From contig JAGAKZ010000031.1 in assembly GCA_017848115.1 (NCBI GenBank), positions 62,001 to 126,000 of the forward strand: a stretch of 64,000 nt of DNA, given 5' to 3'. The position numbers and the translations under genes are program-made. This DNA is from Oscillospiraceae bacterium. Lineage in GTDB: Bacteria > Bacillota > Clostridia > Oscillospirales > Ruminococcaceae. Shown here piece by piece: positions 15,349-22,865 of the stretch (the first letter of the stretch is position 1; each line of letters begins with the position of its first letter). The notes under the pieces are model-generated. The model ran no database searches, had not been told where the DNA came from, and was given only the letters and a program-made list of their open reading frames with translations.

Positions 15349-16779
15349 TTAATATGGACTTACCACAGATAAAGGATCTATCGTATTACCATTTTTATGG
15401 ATCTCGAAATGGAGATGATTTCCTGTAGAATATCCTGTAGTACCAACATATCCTATAGTCTGCCCCTGTGTAACATACTGTCCTGAAGAAACGCATATGG
15501 ATTCACAATGAGCATACAATGAAGAATATGTACCGTCACTGTGTGCAATAGTTACATAGTTTCCGTATCCACCGCCACAGCCACAGCTGTAGTTTTTACC
15601 CACATTATGTGTACAGCCATTCTTAGCAGTTACAACTACACCATCGGCTATCGCTACTATAGCTGCGCCCGCTATTCCTGCCTGTCCTAAGTCTATACCC
15701 TTATGGAAACTATTATCAAAACTTCTATAACCATAATAACTTGTAGGTGGCAGATAGTAACCCGGAACAGGCCATACAAAACCTTGTGATGACGATACAG
15801 CCTGTGTTGTAACTGACGGTTTCTGACTCTGCTGTGCTGCAAGCTTTGACTCTTCAGCTTTTCTTGATTCCTCTGCACGTCTTGACTCTTCAAGTTTTCG
15901 TGATTCTTCAGCTTTCTTTGATTGTTCAATACGTATAGCTTCCTGTGCCGCTGCTATATCAGCCATGAACTTTTCATGTTCTTTTTCCTTCTGTGCAATA
16001 GCACTTTCTTTAGCTGCTATATCAACCTGTATTTCCTGCTTGTCAGTCTGCAGTGAGTCAAGTTCCTGCTGAGTCTTTTCATTATCCTTTATAAGCTGTT
16101 CAAGTAAAACATCAAACTCTGCTTTTTTATCTTCAGATTCTGCCATACTTGTCTCAAGTTCATTCTGCTTTGCCGCAAGTGCCTTATTAAGCTCATCAAG
16201 TTCTTCAAGCTGAGTACAGAGTATGTCTATCATTTCATCATCACGCTCTGCTATCTTTGACACCAGTTCCATCTTTGCAAGCAAATCATAGAAGTCTGCT
16301 GAACCTGTCAGAACTGCTGCCAGATTATCATTTCCTGACATATATGATACTCTGAGTCTTTTCTTAAAAAGCTGCATACTGCGTTCAATTTCTGCTTTTT
16401 TTATAAATATATCAGACTCTATAACAAGAATACGATTTTTATTTTCTGTTATATCATCATCAATCTGTTTTATCTGATTTACCACATAATCAATATTCTG
16501 ATTTTGCAGTGCTATTTTTTCATTAAGTGTTTCCTGATATTCAAGTTTGGCTTTCTCATCTTCTACGATCGTCGCATACTTTTCCTGAGATTTTTTTATC
16601 TCTTCCTGCAATTGCTTGATTTTCTTTTCATTTTCAGTCTTTAATACCTCAAGTTCTTCTATCGTCTGTGTTGCGTTGATATAATCAGTACTTTTGATAT
16701 CATTTTGTATAAATGAATTAACCCAAACAAGCCCTATAACTGAAAATGCCAGTAACTTAGCCTTTAAACTTTTGTTCAT
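15349..16779 (-). CDS. Coiled-coil M23 peptidoglycan hydrolase (EnvC/PcsB-like), copy 1
   Basis: This 476-residue exported protein has a hydrophobic N-terminal signal or anchor, a long coiled coil (about 35-280), a charged repeat region, a short linker and a C-terminal M23 (LytM) domain. The zinc and catalytic residues are present: His359 and Asp363 in HKGIDLG, His424 in YAH, and His455/His457 in HLHFE. An insert before GNYV has CTH..SCGC cysteines, unusual for an exported domain and perhaps a disulfide. Proteins of this shape are activated by FtsEX through the coiled coil to cut wall at the septum. It lies 33 bp after copy 2 and is clearly its paralogue. Confidence 0.9.
   Translation of the reverse strand: MNKSLKAKLLAFSVIGLVWVNSFIQNDIKSTDYINATQTIEELEVLKTENEKKIKQLQEEIKKSQEKYATIVEDEKAKLEYQETLNEKIALQNQNIDYVVNQIKQIDDDITENKNRILVIESDIFIKKAEIERSMQLFKKRLRVSYMSGNDNLAAVLTGSADFYDLLAKMELVSKIAERDDEMIDILCTQLEELDELNKALAAKQNELETSMAESEDKKAEFDVLLEQLIKDNEKTQQELDSLQTDKQEIQVDIAAKESAIAQKEKEHEKFMADIAAAQEAIRIEQSKKAEESRKLEESRRAEESRKAEESKLAAQQSQKPSVTTQAVSSSQGFVWPVPGYYLPPTSYYGYRSFDNSFHKGIDLGQAGIAGAAIVAIADGVVVTAKNGCTHNVGKNYSCGCGGGYGNYVTIAHSDGTYSSLYAHCESICVSSGQYVTQGQTIGYVGTTGYSTGNHLHFEIHKNGNTIDPLSVVSPY
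15845..15930 (-). repeat. 18-bp coding repeat in M23 copy 1 (four units)
   Basis: The repeat encodes KAEES, RKLEES, RRAEES, RKAEES, a six-residue unit ending in EES. It forms a highly charged spacer between the coiled coil and the catalytic domain. Confidence 0.7.
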
Positions 16780-16812
16780 TTTTTTCTGTAAACCCCTTTA
16801 ATATACCATATA

Positions 16813-18330
16813 TCAATAAAAATTCATAGGATCAACTGTACTTCCGTTTTTGATGACTTCAAAATGAAGATGATTTCCTGTTGAATATCCTGTTGTTCCT
16901 ACGTATCCTATTGTCTGCCCCTTTGTTACAGACTGTCCTGCTGATACACAAACTGATTTACAATGAGCATACATCGTGGAATATGTACCATCAGAATGTA
17001 CTATACTTACATAATTTCCATATCCTCCACCGCAACCACAGCTTGAATATTTTGAATAATTATGTGTACAACTATTAACAACTCTTGCTACAACACCATC
17101 ATCTGCTGCAACAATAGCAGTTCCTGCAATTCCCCCACCTGCAATATCTATTCCTTTATGGAAACTGTTATCAAAACTTCTATATCCATAGTTACTTGAT
17201 AATGAATAAAATCCCGGAACTGGCCATGCATAACCGTCCGAAACTGACGGTGCCTGAGTAGTAGTAACCGGTGGCTGTGTCGCTGCTGTAGTAGCCGGAG
17301 GAGCTGTAACAGCGGGAGCCGACGTTACTGACGGTTGCTGACTTTGCTGTGCTGCAAGCTTAGATTCCTCAGCTTTTCTTGATTCTTCTGCACGTCTGGA
17401 TTCCTCAACACGTTTTGACTCTTCAATTCTTTTGGATTCTTCAAGTCGCTTGGATTCCTCAGCTTTTTTTGACTGTTCGATACGCAAAGCTTCCTGTGCA
17501 GCCGCCAAATCAGCAAGAATCACTTCACGTTCCTCTTCTTTTTGAGCGATTGCCTTTTCTTTCGCTTCAATATCTACTATAATTTCATTCTTATCACTGT
17601 TAAGCACTTCAAGTTCTCTCAATGTATCTTGATAGTCAATTGAAAGCTGTTGCAGTACAACATCAAATTCTTCCTTTTTTGCCTCAGCATCAGCCATACT
17701 TATATCCAGTTCATTCTGTTTTGCAATAAGTGTCTGATTGAGTTCATCAAGTTCTTCCAGCTGTGTGCGAAGTGTATTAACTATTTCATCATCACGCTGA
17801 GCTACCTTTGAAACAAGTTCCATTTTTGCAAGCAGGTCATAAAAATCAGCACTTCCTGTAAGAACTGCTGCAAGGTTATCATTTCCTGACATATACGAAG
17901 CTCTGAGTCTTTGTTTAAAAAGCTCCATACTGCGTTCTATCTCGGCATTTTTTATAACTATATCGCTCTCTATAACGAGAATACGATTTCTATTTTCTTC
18001 TATATCTTCATCAAGCTGATTTATCTGACCAACAACATAGTTTATATTCTGATTCTGCAGCTCTATCTTCTCATTAAGTGCATTTTGATACTCAAGTTTT
18101 GCATTCTCATCTTTTAAAATGCTGTCATACTCTGCCTGAGATTTTTTTATTTCTTCCTGTAACTGCTCAATTTTTTTGTTATTCTCAACTTTGAGAGTTT
18201 CAAGCTCTTCTATTGTCTGTGTAGCTTTAATGTAATCAGTATCTTTAGTGTTGTTATGTATGCAAGAATTAATTGAAATAAGTCCTATAATCGAAAACGC
18301 CAATAACTTAGCTTTTAAGCTTTTATTCAT
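16813..18330 (-). CDS. Coiled-coil M23 peptidoglycan hydrolase (EnvC/PcsB-like), copy 2
   Basis: This 505-residue paralogue of copy 1 shares its first 20 residues almost exactly (MNKSLKAKLLAFS), the same coiled coil and the same M23 domain. Metal and catalytic residues are His391, Asp395, His456, His487 and His489. It differs in having six rather than four charged repeat units and a Thr/Pro/Ala-rich linker (VTAPPATTAATQPPVTT) before the catalytic domain. It follows ftsX by 98 bp, fitting the FtsEX-activated septal hydrolase role. A weak promoter (TTGCTC, 17 nt, TAATAT) may lie in that gap. The duplication is recent enough for strong similarity but both copies look intact. Confidence 0.9.
   Translation of the reverse strand: MNKSLKAKLLAFSIIGLISINSCIHNNTKDTDYIKATQTIEELETLKVENNKKIEQLQEEIKKSQAEYDSILKDENAKLEYQNALNEKIELQNQNINYVVGQINQLDEDIEENRNRILVIESDIVIKNAEIERSMELFKQRLRASYMSGNDNLAAVLTGSADFYDLLAKMELVSKVAQRDDEIVNTLRTQLEELDELNQTLIAKQNELDISMADAEAKKEEFDVVLQQLSIDYQDTLRELEVLNSDKNEIIVDIEAKEKAIAQKEEEREVILADLAAAQEALRIEQSKKAEESKRLEESKRIEESKRVEESRRAEESRKAEESKLAAQQSQQPSVTSAPAVTAPPATTAATQPPVTTTQAPSVSDGYAWPVPGFYSLSSNYGYRSFDNSFHKGIDIAGGGIAGTAIVAADDGVVARVVNSCTHNYSKYSSCGCGGGYGNYVSIVHSDGTYSTMYAHCKSVCVSAGQSVTKGQTIGYVGTTGYSTGNHLHFEVIKNGSTVDPMNFY
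17360..17475 (-). repeat. 18-bp coding repeat in M23 copy 2 (six units)
   Basis: Six units of a six-residue repeat ending in EES (KAEES, KRLEES, KRIEES, KRVEES, RRAEES, RKAEES). This is two units longer than in copy 1, consistent with slippage-driven length change. Confidence 0.7.
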
Positions 18331-18383
18331 ATTTCTTTATATCCTTTCAGTTTCCCTAATTTTTACCTAATAATATTATTTTA

Positions 18384-18421
18384 GTGTTACTGTATGAGCA
18401 AAGCGACTACAACAGTAACAC
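18384..18421 (-). terminator. Hairpin after ftsX (possible weak terminator)
   Basis: A perfect 10-bp stem GTGTTACTGT / ACAGTAACAC lies 8 bp after the ftsX stop. The tail on the minus strand is AT-rich but lacks a clean T-run, so termination may be partial. Confidence 0.5.
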
Positions 18422-18428
18422 CGAATAT

Positions 18429-19328
18429 TTACACTTTAAGATGCTTTGATGTGCTTACAACACTTCCTATAGCACCAATAACAGAACCAATACATAAATA
18501 AACCGCAAAAACAATATATTTTATATTGTCAAACGGCAACGGTTCAACAACTCCGATTATCTCCCAGAATGATATATCATTTGTAATGATATCCATAAGA
18601 GCCGTATATCCGAAATATGTAATGACTGATGCACCAACACCTGAAACAAGACCTGTGAAAAGTCCTTCGAAGAAAAACGGTGTACGAATAAATGAGTTTG
18701 TAGCACCTACATACTTCATAATATTTATTTCTCTTCTTCTTGTGTACACGCTGGCTTTTGTAGAGTTTGATATCATTATTATCGAAACTGCCACAAGAGC
18801 AACCAGAAGTACTATAGATATAACAGAGACTACATTTTTAAGTTTGTTGAGAATCGTTGCAAAATCAGTCGGTGCCTTTACAGAATCCGTAAATTCAAAT
18901 GAAACCATCTGATCTACTGTTTCTGTTATAAGTGATGTATCTTTAATCTGAATATTAAAAGCATTTGGCAACGGGTTATCATCCCTGAGCTCTTCAAAAA
19001 CACTCTCATAGCCCTCCATCTGCTTTATATAATCCTCAAGAGCCTGTTCTCTGGGGTAATATTCAACAACCGCTATATTTTTCAGATTTTTTATAGCCTG
19101 CTCGGCTGAAATAATATCATCACCGACAACGTCATCCTTTAAAAATAATACTATCTCATTTTTACTTTCTATTGAAGTAAGGAGTATTTCGACATTCATC
19201 GCAAACAGGGAAAATACGCCTACCAACAGTAATGATACAGTAAGCACACAAGTTGTTGCTATTCCCATTACTCTGTTATGCCATATGTTTTTAAACCCCT
19301 GTCCGATAAGATAAAATAAACTACCTAT
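18429..19328 (-). CDS. ftsX: Cell division protein FtsX (non-standard start inferred)
   Basis: FtsX is the membrane half of FtsEX. It has four membrane segments and a large outer loop that activates wall hydrolases. The frame from ATG 19268 gives 279 residues, but in-frame upstream codons encode GSLFYLIGQGFKNIWHNRV, which matches the conserved FtsX N-terminus. There is no ATG, GTG or TTG in that stretch before the stop TGA at 19337-19335. The best-placed start is ATA at 19328, 12 nt after AGGAG, giving 299 residues, the usual family length. A sequencing slip or a true non-standard start are both possible. ftsE lies upstream and the M23 hydrolases downstream. Confidence 0.8.
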   Translation of the reverse strand: MGSLFYLIGQGFKNIWHNRVMGIATTCVLTVSLLLVGVFSLFAMNVEILLTSIESKNEIVLFLKDDVVGDDIISAEQAIKNLKNIAVVEYYPREQALEDYIKQMEGYESVFEELRDDNPLPNAFNIQIKDTSLITETVDQMVSFEFTDSVKAPTDFATILNKLKNVVSVISIVLLVALVAVSIIMISNSTKASVYTRRREINIMKYVGATNSFIRTPFFFEGLFTGLVSGVGASVITYFGYTALMDIITNDISFWEIIGVVEPLPFDNIKYIVFAVYLCIGSVIGAIGSVVSTSKHLKV

Positions 19329-19352
19329 ACAAAATCACTTCTCCTCTCAATC

Positions 19353-19438
19353 AAAAAAAACACACGTATAAATTTTTAAAGATCTCACTATGCTATTGAA
19401 AAAACAGAACACAATCTGCCCAAACTAAATTTATACGT
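19353..19438 (-). terminator. Long inverted repeat plus T8 between ftsE and ftsX
   Basis: ACGTATAAATTT (19364-19375) and AAATTTATACGT (19427-19438) are perfect 12-bp arms with a 51-nt loop. On the minus strand the stem is followed by GTG then eight T residues, just before the ftsX ribosome site. It could act as an attenuator or terminator within the operon. Confidence 0.45.
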
Positions 19439-20129
19439 CTTCCTCCATATATGAGTCGTCACCGTCTATTATATCATCATAAATGACAGTACCTTGATTA
19501 ATATTTATCAGACGACCTCCAAAATGCTTAACAAGCTCATGCTCATGTGTAACCATGACAACAGTTGTACCGCATTGATTTATCGCTTTGAGAAGACCTA
19601 CTATTTCATGCGAAAGCTCAGGGTCTACATTTCCTGTTGGCTCATCTGCTATAAGCAGTTTCGGGTCATTTACAAGTGCTCTTGCAAGTGCGACACGCTG
19701 CTGTTCACCGCCGGAAAGCTCCGTAGGATATGATTTTGTTTTATTCTGCAGTCCTACAAGACCGATAACATAGGAAACTCTCTTTTTTATGTACGATCTC
19801 GGTGCATTTATAACCCTGAGAACAAATGCAATATTTTCATACACTGTCATGGTAGGTATGAGTCTGAAATCCTGAAATACAACTCCTATCGTTCTTCTGA
19901 ACTTTGGAATACGATTTCTTTTCAAGGTTCTGAGATTATATCCATTTACCATAACCGACCCGTCGGAAGCATCCACTTCCTTCAAAAGCAATTTTATCAG
20001 CGTACTTTTACCTGCACCCGACGCACCAACAATAAACGTAAAATCACCGTCTTCTATTTTTATGTCAATGCCTTTTATGACATTCTGACCTTTGTTATAT
20101 GCGACAGATACGTTTTTAAGTTCAACCAC
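19431..20129 (-). CDS. ftsE: Cell division ATP-binding protein FtsE
   Basis: This 232-residue ABC ATPase drives FtsX. Walker A is GASGAGKST (about 35-43), the Q-loop FQDF, the signature LSGGEQQR and Walker B LLIADEPTGNVD, with the switch His in VTHEHEL. The C-terminus has an acidic tail (DGDDSYMEEDV) longer than in many FtsE proteins. The start is a GTG at 20129, with GAGGCGG 7 nt upstream; an ATG two bases upstream is out of frame. A hairpin separates it from the regulator gene upstream and another from ftsX downstream. Confidence 0.95.
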   Translation of the reverse strand: MVELKNVSVAYNKGQNVIKGIDIKIEDGDFTFIVGASGAGKSTLIKLLLKEVDASDGSVMVNGYNLRTLKRNRIPKFRRTIGVVFQDFRLIPTMTVYENIAFVLRVINAPRSYIKKRVSYVIGLVGLQNKTKSYPTELSGGEQQRVALARALVNDPKLLIADEPTGNVDPELSHEIVGLLKAINQCGTTVVMVTHEHELVKHFGGRLININQGTVIYDDIIDGDDSYMEEDV

Positions 20130-20158
20130 ATGAACACCGCCTCATAAATATTTTTACT

Positions 20159-20201
20159 AATGCAAATGCCTAACATTTTTTTATAATGTCAGGCAAGCAT
20201 T
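20159..20201 (-). terminator. Hairpin between the CdaR-like gene and ftsE
   Basis: A two-part stem, AATGC / GCATT outside and TGCCTAACATT / AATGTCAGGCA inside, lies between the genes. No clear T-run follows, so it may stabilise RNA or terminate only in part. Confidence 0.45.
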
Positions 20202-20258
20202 TTAGTACGATAACAATTTTATATCCTTAGAAGTTGTCTGAAATCATCTTCATATTTA

Positions 20259-21344
20259 TCAGAACTTTATAGGATTTGCAGAGAGGTATTTCTTAACCAT
20301 AAGTGCAATTTTGAAAATGATAGCATGGTCAAATTCTCTGAGGTCAAGTCCTGTAAGTTTCTTGATCTTTTCAAGTCTGTAAACAAGTGTATTTCTGTGT
20401 ACAAAAAGCTTTCTTGATGTTTCAGAAACATTGAGGTTATTTTCAAAAAATCTCTGTATAGTAAAGAGTGTTTCATGATCGAGAGATTCTATACTGCCTC
20501 TCTTGAATACTTCGTGAAGAAATGTTTCGCAAAGCGTTGTAGGAAGGTGGTAAACAAGTCTTGCTATACCAAGGTTGTCATAGCTTACGATAACCTTATC
20601 TGTATCAAATACCTTACCTACCTCGAGTGCAGTCTGCGCTTCCTTGAAAGAACGAGCCAGATCCTTTACGCCCACTACAACATTTCCTATACCAACATTT
20701 ACTCTTGTATAGAACTCACCACTGAGAGTATCAGCGATAGAACGAGCAAGCTTTTCAAGATCCTTGGAATCCACACCGCTCTTTACTTCCTTTACAAGAA
20801 CTATATCAGTTTCTGTTATATTGAACACAAAATCCTTGCTCTTGTCAGGGAAGAGATTCTGTATTACGTCATATGCGGAAATATCATTTGCCGATACTAT
20901 ACGGATAAGAAGAACCACTCTGCTTATCTCGGCATTAAAATGAAGCTCTCTTGCCTTAATAACGATATCACCAGGCAGAACGTTGTCAAGAACAACATTT
21001 TTTATAAAGTTATTTCTGTCATACTTCTCATCATAGTACTGCTTGATATTTGTGAGAGTAATTGACAGGATATTTGCGTACTTTGCCGCTGTATCATCAG
21101 TTCCTTCAACAAAAACAGCATAATCATGCTTGATATTTGAGCCAAAAGGTTTGTATGTGAAACCGTCACGTACAAACACATCAGACGAACCGTTGAGATC
21201 GAGAGATACAAATTCATTTGTAGTACCTATCTTTGTAAAGTCACTGCAGGCAATAATTGTTGCTGTTTCATCAACAACACCGATGGTTGCACCTATTGTT
21301 TCGTACATCTGATGAACCAAGCCCTGAAATAATCTATTAGCCAT
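20259..21344 (-). CDS. CdaR/PucR family transcriptional regulator
   Basis: This 361-residue regulator has a middle GGDEF-like CdaR domain and a C-terminal PucR-type helix-turn-helix (about 305-350), seen as NVSETSRKLFVHRNTLVYRL followed by TGLDLREFDHAIIFKIAL. The N-terminal 100 residues form a sensor-like domain. The ligand is unknown; family members respond to small organic acids or purines. ATG 21344 has AAAGGG about 9 nt upstream; the longer in-frame start lacks a ribosome site. It lies just upstream of ftsE in the same direction, so a link with FtsEX expression is possible but unproven. Confidence 0.88.
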   Translation of the reverse strand: MANRLFQGLVHQMYETIGATIGVVDETATIIACSDFTKIGTTNEFVSLDLNGSSDVFVRDGFTYKPFGSNIKHDYAVFVEGTDDTAAKYANILSITLTNIKQYYDEKYDRNNFIKNVVLDNVLPGDIVIKARELHFNAEISRVVLLIRIVSANDISAYDVIQNLFPDKSKDFVFNITETDIVLVKEVKSGVDSKDLEKLARSIADTLSGEFYTRVNVGIGNVVVGVKDLARSFKEAQTALEVGKVFDTDKVIVSYDNLGIARLVYHLPTTLCETFLHEVFKRGSIESLDHETLFTIQRFFENNLNVSETSRKLFVHRNTLVYRLEKIKKLTGLDLREFDHAIIFKIALMVKKYLSANPIKF

Positions 21345-21425
21345 AACATTATCCCTTTCTGCATTTGATTTTTGAATTTTTTTCGCGAACAATTGATAAA
21401 ATATATCAAACTACTATTATAACAG

Positions 21426-21434
21426 ATTATACCA
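21426..21434 (-). promoter_or_regulatory. Extended -10 promoter of the CdaR-like gene
   Basis: TGGTATAAT (21434-21426, minus strand) is an extended -10. The -35 is weak. Confidence 0.4.
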
Positions 21435-21584
21435 CGTATTTGCGTTATAGTTGTTAATAAACTGTGAACATTAGCACTTTTCGAGCAATTTCTTGTTTAT
21501 TATTCACAAGCAAATTCTTTTAAAACCAAAAATTACGAGTGTCTGGCAAGGTTTTTTTGTAACCTATACCAAAAATAATACAAA

Positions 21585-22019
21585 TTACAATTTTTTTATA
21601 TCCATAAAAATCTCATTGTCAGAAACATATGAAGAATTTATATCTATTGTATACTTCATATAAAGACGACCACCTGTTATGTCAAGCTGATTTTTTATTT
21701 TATGCGTGTAAACCCCTACCATCATATCACCATAAGGTGTTTCATAGTGACAATGATGTTTCTTTCCTGCTTCTATAACAAGATTTGAAGAAGTTTTTCC
21801 TGTTCTTTTTATAGTTGCTATATTTTCATTCTCCACTTCGATAGAAGTGACAGAATCTTCAAATCCGGTAGCTTCCGAATCATTATACTCAATTATGCAT
21901 TTGTCGCCTGAATATATGTATCTGCCTTCTGTTATAAGTTCCAGACCATTTGTGTCATCACTGTCTGTCTGTGTACTTTTCATTTCTATAATAACATTGT
22001 CAAATTTTTCTTTTAACAT
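21585..22019 (-). CDS. DUF1934 family protein (YwiB-like beta-barrel)
   Basis: This 144-residue cytoplasmic protein fits DUF1934, a small calycin-like beta-barrel family common in Firmicutes. Visible are the alternating strands with GLELITEGRYIY, TIKRTGKTSSNLVIEAGKKH, YETPYGDMMVGVYTHKI and the closing GRLYMKYTIDIN, which is the family ending. No catalytic role is known. ATG 22019 is chosen; an in-frame GTG at 22031 has no space for a ribosome site. It begins 23 bp after the MurI-like gene and is surely co-transcribed with it and the Ddl-like gene. Confidence 0.8.
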   Translation of the reverse strand: MLKEKFDNVIIEMKSTQTDSDDTNGLELITEGRYIYSGDKCIIEYNDSEATGFEDSVTSIEVENENIATIKRTGKTSSNLVIEAGKKHHCHYETPYGDMMVGVYTHKIKNQLDITGGRLYMKYTIDINSSYVSDNEIFMDIKKL

Positions 22020-22042
22020 ACTCTGTCTCACTTCTTTCAGAT

Positions 22043-22837
22043 TTAATTTACCAGCATAAATTTTGTAGCCCTTTTAAGAAAAGCTGAGGCTGCTTTTTTA
22101 TGAAGCGTTTCATCTTCGCTAAAATAAATTATATTTTCAGATGTTTCTTCCCTGTCAGTCAGCAGATCAGAGCCAAGCAAATCATTATATACCTTTTTAG
22201 CAGTTTCTTCATAAGGAGAAATAATTATAAAAGAATCTCCCGCAAGACTGTGAATCTCATCTCTTATAAGCTGATAATATCCGTCAGCCACTATAATGGT
22301 ATCCACTTTTTCTTCACGCAATTTTTCAAATATATCTGCTGTTGATTTTAAAAATTTTTCTTTACTTATGATACTGTCTTCTGTAGTCTGAATATCACTG
22401 AGATACGGACACGCCACACCTGTAACCGTAATATTTGACCTTATATTTTTTAAAATCTTTGCATAGGCACCTTTTTTCACTATGGACGATGAACCGATAA
22501 CTGCTATTCGGTTATTTCTGGTAGATGCACTTGCAGCCTGCGATGCAGGAAGAAATGTGCCGGAGTATGTTATATCCGTCTGCGGAATTTTCATACCCCA
22601 TGCATAATTTATTTCATTGCAACACGATATAACTGCTTTTACACAGTATTTTTTTATAAATTCTATCTTATCTGCTGTATACGCTTTTATTGCTTCCTTA
22701 TCATCAGCATTGATATCTTTTTCCGGATTTTCTGAAAAATATATCACTTTTTCTGAAGGCAACAGTAAATTCAACTCATTTACAAGAGCAAGACCACCTG
22801 TTCCGCAATCAAATACTCCGATGGAATGTTCTTTCAT
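22043..22837 (-). CDS. Glutamate racemase-like protein with a broken second active site
   Basis: This 264-residue protein is homologous to MurI, which makes D-glutamate for peptidoglycan using two cysteines. The start IGVFDCGTGGLALV keeps the catalytic Asp10. The first cysteine motif is C73-N74 but followed by Glu where Thr is usual. The PYG substrate loop is gone. The second motif, normally GCTHYPL, is ADGYYQL (184-190), so the second Cys is Asp185 and the partner His is Tyr187. Racemisation needs both cysteines, so this protein is unlikely to be an active glutamate racemase. It is 28 bp downstream of a Ddl-like gene that also has substitutions. Confidence 0.85.
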   Translation of the reverse strand: MKEHSIGVFDCGTGGLALVNELNLLLPSEKVIYFSENPEKDINADDKEAIKAYTADKIEFIKKYCVKAVISCCNEINYAWGMKIPQTDITYSGTFLPASQAASASTRNNRIAVIGSSSIVKKGAYAKILKNIRSNITVTGVACPYLSDIQTTEDSIISKEKFLKSTADIFEKLREEKVDTIIVADGYYQLIRDEIHSLAGDSFIIISPYEETAKKVYNDLLGSDLLTDREETSENIIYFSEDETLHKKAASAFLKRATKFMLVN

Positions 22838-22865
22838 AAAAATTTTTCCCTCATTTTTTTAAAAT

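Noticed and set aside
15845-17475. CRISPR-like repeats
   Set aside because: The 18-bp repeats are in frame within genes and encode a charged spacer; there are no unique spacers.
20475-21065. 196-codon plus-strand open frame opposite the CdaR-like gene
   Set aside because: Lies wholly within a well supported gene on the other strand, with no expression signals.
21491-21511. CTTGT / ACAAG inverted repeat upstream of the CdaR-like gene
   Set aside because: Only 5-bp arms around an AT-rich centre, and far from the -10; not convincing as an operator.
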